This document shows positions 1 through 10,798 of a DNA stretch of 64,000 nt, piece by piece. How positions within the stretch are numbered: the first letter of the stretch is position 1; every line of letters starts with the position of its first letter. The stretch is from Micractinium sp. NFX-FRZ (lineage: Eukaryota; Chlorophyta; Trebouxiophyceae; Chlorellales; Chlorellaceae). The notes under the pieces are model-generated. The model worked only from the letters and a program-made list of their open reading frames with translations. It did not search any database and was not told where the DNA came from. The stretch lies in NCBI GenBank assembly GCA_029339195.1, contig JAPTJF010000156.1, positions 1-64,000 on the forward strand, read 5' to 3'. Made by a program: the position numbers and the translations under genes.

Positions 1-206
1 GGTAGTGGACAAGTTTGGGGTGTGCAAGTGATGCTTGCACAACTTATTCGAATGTGCATAAACAACTGTGCATGCTGTTTTTCCCTAACAAAAACGGGCT
101 GTGTTTTGTGGCCTGGATCTACTAGTGACCACTGCATGCTTGGCCTACAATAGAGTAGAAGCCCTACTGACACGACACTGCCCCTCTCCACACGTTGAAA
201 GCTCAC

Positions 207-3029
207 ATGTTATTTTGTCCAACGTCCAATCAACGGCAAACGTGTGGAACCCATCCGAGTAGGGAGACTTGTCTGACTGGCGTGTGCGTGTCATGTTCTT
301 GGCATTCTCAGGGTCTGCAAAATGGACAGGTAGCGAGCGGCACACAAGTGCGGTTGCTAGCTTAGCTGAGTGGTGAGACTTAAGCGCAGATAACTCACAA
401 CATAAGGCTACATACAAGTTGAACCGACTCGCACCTCACTAATCATCTTCCACGCCTACCACGTTACTTCCGCACACACCCCTTGCTCAGCCCCTACGTG
501 CCTGGACCACCAAAGTGCAAGCCTTGAGTGACCGCCAGCATGTCATTGATGGACTCCATGATGTCTATCTGCAAGGGGATGCACAATATAGGGGGAAGCT
601 CGGGTTCACCATAAAGTAGAAGGCCCGCTCACTATTTTGCTGAACTTGTTGCGAATTCCTTGCACAACGCATTTGCCTGCCGAAGACCACATCAAGTGCA
701 CCCACTACACAAGCCCCCCCTCCCCACCTACCAGCCCACCCGCAATCAGCAGCAATTTACCTCGCCAGATGCAGCCCATTGGCCATAAACCAAGTCAGTA
801 GGGAACAACCAGAACGCCGGCCACAACCCTTGCCCCGGAGCGGGCAGTTGCATGCGTGCCTCCACATGGACGCTAGAGAAGGAAGTGCCGTCCTCAAGCT
901 GCGGCAGAGGAGAGTGGGGCGGTGAGACCCTTAGTTGCGACGTTGGTATCATAACACATGCGGCAGGTGAAGCGGGCTATGGCTAGCTGGCAGGCCGGCT
1001 ATATTAAGCCCTTGCGCACCTGCTTCCAGCTAACCCCCACCCTTCAACCCCTCTCCACCTCCACCCCCCCACACCCACACACAAACACACACCTGCATTC
1101 CGGGGTAGAAGCTAGCGGTCTGCTTGGTGTTGATGCGGCCCGAGGTGAACGTGTCGCCCTCCTGCAACACGCCTCAAGGCTATGTCAGCAAGAGTAATCA
1201 GAGCACGCAAGCCAGCGCCCCCTGTCTCCAGCACACCAACACGGGATCAGATGGTAGCCGGCACACACCTGCAACGCCGTCAAGCTGAGCAACCCATCTG
1301 AGACTCGCACATTGGCAGCGTTGTCAGTGTACACCTGCATTGAGAGCGGACAAGCCAGTAAGCACTGTTGGGCGCAAGCAATGGCAATAGGGGCAGCAAG
1401 GGAGGCATTTGGCATATGATTGGAGGGCGCCTCCAACAGCGCTGGCATGCAACAATGCCCGGTAAGGGAGTGATTTGGCAATGGCAGCGGTGCTGCAGCA
1501 CCAACTACCTTCATGAGTTCGCAGCAAAGCCAAAACATGACTAGCCCTGGAGTCATGTAGCAGGCAACCTAACCACAACAGCATGGGCAAGGCACGGACA
1601 GCCCAGCATAGGCGGCGCAGGCGACTTGCAAGAGCCATGCGCACTGCTCCCTTCGGGAAGCCTTCTCACTTCGGACTCATTGTTGCCCCAACCCCAGTCG
1701 CCATTTCCTAGGTCGTACGACCACTTGGAGGTGTCAAGCGAGTTCCCATCAAACTCGTCCCACCTGCAGCACGCGCGAAAGGAGAGGCAACACGTGAGAA
1801 TGTGTGAACGGCACACTCGCCATATCGCTCTAGCCAGGCTGCCTCAGCCGGCCCCAGGGTCGCCTTGACTCGTCAAGGAGTGACGGCACTTCACGGGTGT
1901 TGGCCTGGAAGCTGACTGAAGATGTAGCAGCACGGGTCGTTGGTGACACGCAATGCAGCGCATGCACAGCTGCCCCTTGAGGCATGCACATGCGCACTGC
2001 TGCCAGTCAAGCCATGCAACACACACATTGCTGTCCCCAAAGCATGCGACGTGCACGGCTTGAGGCATGCAGCATGCGCACAGCTGCCCTTCGAACAATG
2101 CAGCGCACGCACTGCTGCCCTTCGAACAATGCAGCGCACGCACTGCTGCCCTTCTAACAATGCAGTGCGCGCACTGCTGGCCCACACGGCCATACAGCAA
2201 CGCGCACGCCGCTGACCCCCAAGGAGCGCTGCCCCCCTCAAATGCAGCACGCACACGGCGACTTCCCAAGCACTGCAACACAAACATTGCTGGCCCAGGC
2301 ACACACACCGGGCGTCACCATGACTCACCAGATGGCCTGGTTGCCGGAGGGGACTCTGAAGGGGGCTGACGATGGTAAGGGCAGAGGACCTGCAATGCAC
2401 GCGGGCAAGCACGGGTGGGTTGTTTGGGGCAAGAGGTTCTTGCAAAGAGAGGCAGTTGAGGGCAGGGAGAATTTGCTTAAACAAGGCTGGACAGCTGATT
2501 GCATGTACAGAACCCATCAACTACCCTGCCCAACCCGTGCTTGCCTGTATTGCCGCCCCGGCCAGCACTGCCGCCGCCGCCGCCTCCCTCTGGGTCCAAT
2601 GGCGGGGCTGGAGAGGGCGACTTCTTATCGTTTGTGACAACTGCCATCACAACCGATAAGCCAACAACTGCCGCTACCTACACACACAGAGGTTGCAGGT
2701 CGACAGGCAGGTTGGAAGCAGAGCAAAGTGCAGCAAGTTCGGTCAGACAGGCAGGCAGGCGAGCAGCAACTCAACTGGCGAGCGAGAGCGCCCGAGCGCC
2801 CCATCCTTGCTTGCCCTGCCCATCCAGACCCACCCTCTCTCGCACCCACCAGCGCGGCCACAGTGCCGACCCAGATGGCAAACTTGAAGCGCGTGCAGAA
2901 GCTGTGCTTGTGTTGCTTCTGGTAGTCTGGCTCCTCGTCATCTTCCCACCGTGGCGGGCCCCCTGGCCCGGGCCGCACGTCGACCTGAAAGGTGGGCGGC
3001 GCCCCGTGCTGCCGCGGCGTCACCCCCAT
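207..3029 (-). CDS. GH16 beta-glucanase, type II membrane-anchored, 3' partial
   Basis: Glycoside hydrolase family 16 enzyme (laminarinase/beta-1,3(4)-glucanase type), expected to cut beta-glucans. Exons on the minus strand: 3029-2846, 2640-2545, 2389-2329, 1763-1670, 1334-1269, 1161-1093, 898-761, 568-502, 314-207; the coding part continues beyond the left edge. The first exons give a short charged tail and a hydrophobic stretch (FAIWVGTVAALVVV) with no cleavage site, followed by a Gly/Pro-rich linker, so a signal-anchor protein facing the Golgi lumen or outside is inferred. The catalytic domain begins at WWDEFDGNSLD. The family signature ExDxxE is seen as GE|IDIMES, split by an intron, followed by GLHFGGP and DGFHTFAVDW. 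Two introns (after 2545 and after 502) need GC donors to keep the frame. The substrate cannot be told from sequence. The ATG at 3029 is the only start that includes the anchor. Confidence 0.85.
1930..2310. repeat. 31-bp minisatellite in GH16 intron
   Basis: Degenerate tandem repeat inside the intron between exons 2389-2329 and 1763-1670 of the GH16 gene. Three copies at about 2084, 2115 and 2146 are nearly identical and spaced exactly 31 bp (core CTGCCCTTCGAACAATGCAG). Older, more diverged copies spread on both sides and share the alternation GCATGCAC/CTGCTGCC. The open frames here on both strands are by-products of the repeat. Confidence 0.8.
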
Positions 3030-4002
3030 GACTGCCTAATGCGCAGGCTGCAGACGGTTTTAGTTGCTGCAAGCAGGGAGTGAAGGTGTGGCAGTGTCAG
3101 CTGGCAGGCACAGGCACAGGACAGCAGTGGCGGCTGGCAGTGGAAGCAGCAGCGCCTGGCGCCAGGGGTGCCTCCGCGGCGCGCCGCCATGGCAGAGAAG
3201 GGGCCGCCAGCTCTCTGCGGGTAAAGCCGCGATTTGCTACACAGCGTTTGCCCGCGAATTTGCGCGCCCGGTGGCAGCGGCAGCAACAGGATGACCTCGG
3301 TGGTTGGGCAGCAGTTGGCTCACCGTGACGGCAGGCCCCTGGCAGCCCTCTTCGGAAAGACCAATGCACCAATGCAGTTGCACGGGGAGGCGAGGAAGCG
3401 GTCCGGAGCCAGAAAGTGGAGGTGGCAGCAGGACCCTTCGCTGCCCCGGTTCCCAGCCTATCTTCAATGTGGGCGGGCGCCGGTCGGGAAGAATGCAGGT
3501 ACAGGTTGGTAGAACGCCGCTTGCGAGGTACACCAAGCCGCCCCGCTCTCCTCTCCAGCACAGCATGCCTGGCGCCCTGGCGGGAGCCAGGCTAGCCTGG
3601 CGGCCCTGCCGCCAGCTGCGACATGCTGCAGCACCAAGATGCCTAGCACATCACAGCAGAGACAATAGTGTTCGTTTGTCTTTGGTAGTTGTAGGTGGAA
3701 CAGAGAAGCGGCATGCGGGGCGCCGGCACCGTGCACCATGCCGCGGCATGTCGCCAGCATTGTGAACCTAGGCAGCCTCCGTTCTGGCAGCAACCTCAGG
3801 TGCCTGTGCCCAGCACTATACTTAGTTGTGAGCCTGATTCACGCCCGAGATCTGACCTGGGACCTTGGGGTGACAAGTCCCAGATGGAAAGGAAGGAAGC
3901 TGGTATCAACGTCAGCTCCAGTCCTTGTCTCTTCCCTTGTTCTGCAACTGTGTGCCGCCAGTTTGACAGCCTCCAGCAGGCTGCCATTTTAGGAAGACCA
4001 TC
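3030..4002. promoter_or_regulatory. Shared upstream region of GH16 and repeat-precursor genes
   Basis: About 970 bp between two divergent start codons (3029 minus, 4003 plus). It must contain both promoters and 5' leaders. An AT-rich patch (TATACTTAG near 3819) is the only TATA-like element noticed, upstream of the plus-strand gene. The open frames here have no family resemblance and look like GC-rich chance frames. Confidence 0.4.
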
Positions 4003-7000
4003 ATGGCTCGAGGCTGCACTGTTGTTCTGCTGGTGTTGCTGGCGCTGCGTGCAGGCAGCGCCGCTGCAGGCGAGCATTCAGGTGTGCATGCCAGGCCTGT
4101 GCAGGCTTTTGAGTGCTGAAGGGAGGCTGCCATGGGAGCAGGAGCAGGGAGGGTGCGTTCTGGGCAAACCTTGGCCCGTGGTGCTGCGCCCCTGCGGTTT
4201 CACGAGTACCCGCTGAAATTGCGCGCCTAGATCGCCGTAATGGGCCGTGAGTGTGCCGCGGGGTAGGGTGCTGGCACCATTCTGTTGATGCAGTGACCCG
4301 CCGCCTCCCGCCGCAAAGGCGCGCGCGTTCGGCTGCCTACCACCTGCCGCCCCGCCCGGCCCCTCGCCCCCACTGCCTGCAGATGCTGGCCGGCGCACCC
4401 TGCAGCAAGTGGAGACACCCGTGGTTGGGGTGGTGGCCCCCGTGGTGGGAACCGTCCCGGTTGCGGCCACACCTGGGGCCGAGGTGCGCAGGCCGGCGTG
4501 CGCGTCCCTCTTGCCCCTCCTGCCCGCTCATCTCCCTTTGCCCTCTCCCTTCCCCAATCGCCCTCCCTGCTGCTCCCTGCTGCCATCTTCACGCTGGTCC
4601 TCCTCCTGCCCCTTGTGTGGTTCACCTCGGAGCTGCCCGCCTGCAACTGCCCGCCTGCCTGCGCGCTGGGTGCGCTGGGTGCGCCGCTGAACTCGCTGTT
4701 GTGCCTGCTTCGCTGGCCGGTGGGCCTGCCTGCGTGCAGGGCACCCTGCTGCTCACCGGCCCGCCCATCCTGGTTGCTGGCACCATCATCACTCCTGCCG
4801 CTGAGCCCGCCAGCACGGGCGCCGGCGGCCGTAAGCTCAAGGTGCTTCCCGCCGCCCCCCACCCCCCCGTTCCACCTCCCAGAACAGCTGCCAGGCTGCG
4901 CCCGGGTTCTCTCGCAGGTGCCCTTTTGTAGTTTCCGCTAGGCCCGGCCCATCCGCCGGCCGGCCAGCCCACCCCACCTGACTCCTCCACCCGTTTGCAT
5001 GCTGCCCTCCTGCCCTGCTGCCCTGCAGGCTGAGACCATGACGGAGCCCGGGATGGGGCGCCGCCTGCTGCAGGTGAGGGTGTGGGCGGGGTGAGGCAGG
5101 GCACAAGGGCACAGCCCGTGCGGGTGGAGAGGCGCCCGCCCTGAGCTGCTGCCCACCCACCCACCCGCCCCCCGCTGCACCCTGCCCCCATCATGTGTTT
5201 CCAGGAGGGCGCCGAGCAGGTGCCTTCCATGGGGCTGGTTCCCCTCGCTGAGGAGACGATGGGGCGCCGCCTGCTGCAGGTGAGGGGGGCAGGTGAGGTG
5301 CCAGTGAGCGAGGTGGGGCGAGGAAGGGGAAGGGTGGGCAGGACAGCCTGGCAGTGCCCGGGCGGCAATGGAGGGCCGAATGCGAGCCGGGTGGGGCAGG
5401 GACGGGGAGGGCGAGGCAGGGGGGCGGGGCAGGGCAAACACAGGCAACTGCAGGGCGCTGGGGCAGCGTGCATCCTGGCTGCAGCATGCTCCACAGCGCA
5501 CAGCACGGCGTGGCGGGCGGTCGCAGCGGCGGCCCGGGTGGCGCCCACTGGCAGCATCTGCCCTATGCGTCCTCTCTTGCGTGTGCTCTCCTGCCCATGC
5601 CCCGGCGAGCCCAGCAGGCTCCTTTGGCTGATCATTGGCGATTTTTTTGCTTTATTCAAATGGTTGCTTCTGCCATCTGCAGGAGGGAGCCGAAATGATG
5701 CCTGAGCTGGGCCTGGTCCCCCTAGTGGAGGAGCCAGAGATGGGGCGCCGCCTGCTGCAGGTGAGCGGGGCGTGGGTGCTTGGGGAGGGGTAGTGAAGGG
5801 GTGATGCAATTGCGGTGATGGGGCGGTGGCTGCGGCAGGTGCGGGGCGGAGGTGGTAGGCGCGGGGCGGGGGTGGCGGGAGGGCTGATGAGGGGGCGCTG
5901 CCTTGCGCAGGCCACAGTTGCACAAGGGGCTCTGTGGACCGTGCGAGTGAGGATGATGGCGATGAGACTGAGGGTGGGAGCAGAGCGGGTTTTGTGCCTG
6001 CATTCGGGTGCAAGTGGGGGGCAGTTGTGGGAGAGAAGCACAGTCACGGTGCTGGCATGCGCTGTCACCACACAGGCCACCTGCCAACCCTGCTTGCCTG
6101 CTTGCCTGCCATGCCGCCCATGCCCTGCCCCACCCCACCCTACCACATGGTGCACCCTTTGCCCCCTCCCCTGCCTGTCCACAGGCCGGCACCGAGGCCC
6201 TGGCCCCCACCGCCGTCGCCGTCCTGGGTGCCCCCACCGCCGAGGCCCTGCTGACGGGGCGCCGCCTGCTCCAGGAGACTGCCGTCACCGAGGCAGAGGA
6301 GGCAGCGCTGATGGCACCCATGGCTGAGGCCGCCGAGGCGGCCCCCTCACCCAGCGGGCGCAAGCTGGCACAGGTGGGCGGGCGCCGACCCAGCTGTTCT
6401 GCTGCCTCCCCCCGGCCGCAAGCGTGGCAGCCTGTTTGCCCCTGTGCTCCTGCATCCCCCAAGGGAGCTGCCGGAAGCTGGCATGCATATAATGACACCG
6501 CACCTTGTTGCCGAACCGCGCCACATGCCCTCTCCCACCCCAACAGGCTGAGGCCGAGATCCCCCCCGCCTTTGCTCCCATGCCCGAGGTGGCCGCCGAG
6601 CTGCCAGCTGGCGGCCGGCGCCTGCTCCAGGTGAGCACCGTGGGGGGCAGGGCCTGGCGCTGGGGTGCTTGCAGAAGTGTCGGGAGGGGGGCGTTGTTGC
6701 TAGGAGGCACCCTCTTTGACAGTGGCACACGCTGCCCACCCCGGCCATTGGCGGTTCGTGCTGCAGGACACGGCTGGGTCGGTGGTTGCCGGGTCGGAGA
6801 CCACACCTGGTCCCGTGGCTGAGGAGCTCGCCGAGGTTCCCACCGGACGCCGGCTGGCACAGGTGGGGCGGGGTGGGGCTGGGGCAGAGGGGCAAGGCCG
6901 GGGCAGTTCCTGTACAGCAAATGCCAAGCTTTTGGCTTGCTCCCCTTGACCTGACTGTGCCTGCCCTGCTTTCCGAAGCCCCGCCCAACCCACCCTGCCC

Positions 7001-10000
7001 TGCCCTGCCCTGCCCTGCCCCGTCCCTCCCCACAGGCCCAGGACGTCAACCCCCGCGAGGCCGCCCTGCTGGTGCCCGTGGCAGAGGCCATTGCACAGGC
7101 TGTCCCCACCCCCAGCGGTGGTGGGCGCAAGCTGGCGCAGGTGGGTGAGAGTGAGGCAGCTGGTTGTTGCAGGCACATGCGCGCGCTGGTGGGGCGAGGG
7201 TGGGGCCGAGGCTGGGAGGGCGAGCGGCACTGCAGGAGCAGGTGCTGCTCACTTCGTAGGTTCCAAGGATGTCAAGCAGGCACACTTGGTCCCTCATCCC
7301 TTAACCAGACGGTGCAGTGTGTTTCCGCCTCCCCTGGCCAGCCCACCCAACCTGCCCTGCCCTGCCCTGCCCTGCCCTGCCCTGCCCTGGCGCCCTCCCA
7401 GGCCGGCTTGCTGGCACCCGTGGTCGAGGCTATTATGGGGTCGGTCCCGGGCGGGCGCAAGCTGGCGCAGGTGGGTGGGGCCCAGGCGCCAGGGAGAGGC
7501 GCCCCCCCTGCAAGAGGGGCCGCATGGCATGCAGTGCCAGCTTCTTCTTTCATATTTGCTGACACTGGTGTGCTCTGGTATGTGCTTCACCTGTGGTGGT
7601 TGCCCTGCCCCACCTCACCACACCTTGCCCTCCTCATGCCCCGCCCCGCCCGGCCCTCCCCACAGGCGCAGGAGGTCACCCCCCGCGAGGCCGCCCTGCT
7701 GGTGCCCGTGGCAGAGGCCATTGCAGAGGCGGTGCCCACCGGCAGCGGTGGCGGTGGTGGCCGCAAGCTGGCGCAGGTGGGCAGGGAGTTGTTCTTTGAA
7801 AAGCGTTTTCCTGGGCATCGCGCGACACCAGAATTGTACTTCGGCTGCACAAGCAGCAAGGAACCCTCAGACTGCACACATCTTGTGGTGGCGTCCTGAC
7901 AGCAGCGGCACTATCTGGGGATACCCAGCAGTACAGCACGCCGCGGCAGTACCTGCTAGCCCTGCCGGCTTTCCTTCAGGCCGGGGGGTGGCTCACCTGA
8001 CTACTATGGAGTTTAAACACTGTCCTGCTCCCCGCCCCGCTCTGCCGCCCTCATGTGGTCGGCAGGAGGATGATGATGACGACGACTCAATGGCTTCTGC
8101 GCCGTCCGTGGAAGAGGCAGACGATGATGATGATGGTGAGGAGGCTGACGATGTGACGATGGGGCGCCGCCTGCTGCAGGTGAGGGGGCCATGTGGGTGT
8201 GTGCAGCGGGAGCGGTCGGAGGTATGGAAGGAGGACAAGGTTGCAACGGAAGGGGGCAAAGTGGTGATAAGCGGCTGCAGGTCAGAGGCCGGAGCAGCAC
8301 GGGTAAGGGGTTCAGAAGACGGCAGCCAAGCATCGTGTTTTTACTCTTCACTCTTGGCATGAGCAGCCAGCCGTGCGCCGCTGAGCTGGCGCAGGTGGGC
8401 ACAGCGGGGAGGTAGGGGGTGCTGGGGGCTGCTCTTGGCTGCTCTGGCACAGCAGCCTGCTGGGCGCTCTCTGCCCTCTGCCTGCTGCTGGTAAACTTGT
8501 ATACTATCTACAGTGTGCATCCCATCTTGCTCTTTCCCCGCCCTGCCCTGGCCCTTGCCACAGGCTCAGGACGTCACCCCCCGCGAGGCCGCCCTGCTGG
8601 TGCCCGTGGCAGAGGCAATTGCCGAGGCTGTCCCTACCGGCAGCGGTGGCGGTGGTGGCCGCAAGCTGGCGCAGGTGGGTGGGGGGCTTTGAAGCAGTGT
8701 TGTCTGAGCAATGAGGACAGTAAACTAATCCCGTGCAACAACGGGCGGCTTGGACGGGCTGCAGCCTGCCTGCCAGCCTGGTGCAAACCGCTCGCCTCTC
8801 GTGCTCTCGACATGGCATTCACTGCCCGGAGGTGATCTGGCGCCTGCTTGCCCCCCTCTACCTTTCCCTATCCCGCCCCGCCCTGCCCTGGCCCTTGTCA
8901 CAGGCTCAGGACGTCACCCCCCGCGAGGCCGCCCTGCTGGTGCCCGTGGCAGAGGCCATCGCACAGGCGGTGCCCACCGGCAGCGGTGGCGGTGGTGGCC
9001 GCAAGCTGGCGCAGGTGGGGGTAGTCAGGCAGCTGTGTTATGGGCGGCACCGGCTGTGTTATGGAGCTCTGGGAGAGACCGCACACATCGGGGCACGCCC
9101 GTCTGCCTGCTGCTCCCGAGGCGCGCCCTCGGCGGCTGCCCGGCTGGCAGCTCACCCTCCCTGCCCGCCCCTCTTGTCAGTCCCATCTGCCTGCCCCCAA
9201 GCCGCCAGGGCACACCCTGGAAGCACTGCAGTCGCCGCCCTGCCGACCGCTTGATGCCACACACCCCTCTCTGTTCCCACCTGCCGGCCTGCTTGTCTGC
9301 CATGCCACCCATGGCCTGCCTCACCCCACCCTAACATGTGGTGCACCCTTTGCCCCCTCCCCTGTCTGTCCACAGGCTGGCACCGAGGCCCTGGCCCCCA
9401 CCGCCGTCGCCGTCCTGGGCGCCCCCACCGCTGAGGCCCTGCTGACGGGGCGCCGCCTGCTCCAGGTCAGCACTGTGGGGAGCGTGTAGCGGCAGGGGTC
9501 TGGGCAGCTGCAGCGCGGGGGTGCTGGATTCTGGGGCCGCTGGTGGAGGCAGGGCATGCTTGTGAGTGGCTCATGAAGGTATGCAAGTGGTGCACGAGGC
9601 TCACCCTGGCCACACCTTACACTGGCATGCTCTGCAGGACACAGCTGGGTCGGTGGTTGCCGGGTCGGAGACCACGCCTGGTCCTGTGGCTGAGGGGCTT
9701 GGCGAGGTGCCCACCGGACGCCGGCTGGCACAGGTGGGGGCGGGAGGCGTCTGGGCAAGGGCAGGGCGGCATGGCAAACAGCTCCCTTGCGCACCCTCCC
9801 TTGCGCTCAGGTACTCGCTGCTTGACCCGTGCTAGCCCCACCTGAGCCGCTGGCCCTGCTCCCTGCTCAGTCTACCATGCCCTCCTCCTGCCCTGCCCTG
9901 CCCTGCCCTGCCCCGTCCCTCCCCACAGGCCCAGGACGTCAACCCCCGCGAGGCCGCCCTGCTGGTGCCCGTGGCAGAGGCCATTGCACAGGCGGTGCCC

Positions 10001-10798
10001 ACCCCCAGCGGTGGTGGTGGCCGCAAGCTGGCGCAGGTGGGCGGGCAATGTGTCGACAGGAGACGTCTCCTGGCCTGCTTCGCACGCGTTCAACCTCTTC
10101 TGCTGTTTGCCGGGAGTTGCGTTGTTCGGACCGACACATCTGTTCCACCGAGTTGTGACGCAGATCTCTGCTGGCAGGGTGGGGCAAGAACACGTTCAAC
10201 TGCTCCCACCCACCTTCAAAGCAATCGCCTCCTCTCACTGCACTCCTCCCTCCCCTTCCCGGCCCGCACCAGGCTGAGATCCCCCCCGTCTTCGCTCCCA
10301 TGCCCGAGGTGGCCGCTGAGCTGCCAGCTGGCGGCCGCCGCCTGCGCCAGGTCAGCACCAGGGCAGGAGCTAGGTGGCACAGCATCCTCAGCACGCTTGC
10401 CGCTCGGCTGTTGGGTGTGCTTGCCTGCGGTGCCAAGCAGACCCTGTTGCATAAAGTTTACTCTGCCCTGCCCTGCCCTGCCCTGCCCCGGCCCCTCCCA
10501 CAGGCTCAGGTCACCCCCCGCGAGGCCGCCCTGCTGGTGCCCGTGGCAGAGGCCATTGCCGAGGCTGTCCCCACCGGCAGCGGTGGTGGCGGGCGCAAGC
10601 TGGCGCAGGTGGGTGCCAGTATCACTCACTTGCCTACAGCTTGCACCATGCTCCTGCTCAGCTGCCGGCCGGCAGTTCCCTGGTACAGGCAGCTGAGCAC
10701 CCTGGCTGCAGATGCCGCCTCCCAGCTCCAAGCACCTCTCACCACGGCTTCCCGCCAACCTCGCCGCCCTTGCCGCCCCTGACTTCCTTCAGGCTTGA
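4003..10798 (+). CDS. Secreted protein of tandem G-R-R/K-L-x-Q exon repeats (candidate multi-peptide precursor)
   Basis: No known family recognised. Reconstructed from 22 exons (about 685 aa): 4003-4081, 4383-4483, 4740-4841, 5029-5073, 5205-5279, 5683-5760, 6185-6373, 6547-6630, 6767-6862, 7036-7140, 7402-7470, 7666-7776, 8066-8179, 8371-8394, 8564-8674, 8904-9014, 9376-9465, 9638-9733, 9929-10036, 10273-10350, 10504-10608, 10712-10798. Exon 1 is a clear signal peptide (MARGCTVVLLVLLALRAGSA). From exon 2 on every intron is phase 0, and nearly every exon ends in GRRLLQ, GRRLAQ or GRKLAQ directly before the donor; I count 20 G-R-R/K sites. Unit bodies are Ala/Val/Glu/Pro-rich, mostly 15-37 residues, with a recurring PREAALLVPVAEAIA core. 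No Cys-rich or membrane segment follows the signal peptide. The last exon encodes a different 28-residue tail. The dibasic sites suggest kexin-like processing, and a preceding Gly would permit C-terminal amidation; both are inference. A structural wall protein is the main alternative. Confidence 0.75.
6140..7140 (+). repeat. Segmental duplication, copy A (exons 7-10 of repeat gene)
   Basis: Exons at 6185, 6547, 6767 and 7036 reappear, in most cases with their upstream intron sequence, at 9376, 10273, 9638 and 9929. The intron ends before 6185 and 9376 are almost identical (both contain GGTGCACCCTTTGCCCCCTC). Copy B therefore arose by duplication of genomic DNA and was not rebuilt from mRNA. 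Confidence 0.8.
6985..7035 (+). repeat. CCTGC pentanucleotide tracts before acceptor sites
   Basis: Runs of TGCCC/CCTGC repeat units form the pyrimidine tract just before the acceptors at 7036, 7402, 9929 and 10504 of the repeat gene (tracts near 6985-7020, 7350-7390, 9890-9915 and 10465-10490). They probably spread with the exon duplications. Confidence 0.7.
9310..10350 (+). repeat. Segmental duplication, copy B (exons 17-20 of repeat gene)
   Basis: Counterpart of 6140-7140. The exon order differs: the AEIPP-type exon follows the AQDVNP-type exon here but precedes it in copy A. In copy A the first exon also carries a second fused unit (ETAVTEAEE...GRKLAQ) that copy B lacks. Confidence 0.75.

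Noticed and set aside
1844..2520. Cys/Ala-rich open frames on both strands
   Set aside because: Both come from the 31-bp minisatellite in a GH16 intron. Only the short piece at 2329-2389 is exonic, in another frame.
4622..6013. 463-codon open frame on the minus strand
   Set aside because: It lies antisense to the exons of the secreted repeat gene. Its Pro/Ala/Arg-rich reading has no motif, while the plus strand shows a signal peptide, in-phase splice sites and repeated GRRLLQ ends.
6985..10500. Regularly spaced similar segments resembling a CRISPR array or satellite
   Set aside because: The repeats are protein-coding exons with splice sites and unequal spacing. They are explained by exon duplication in a eukaryotic gene.
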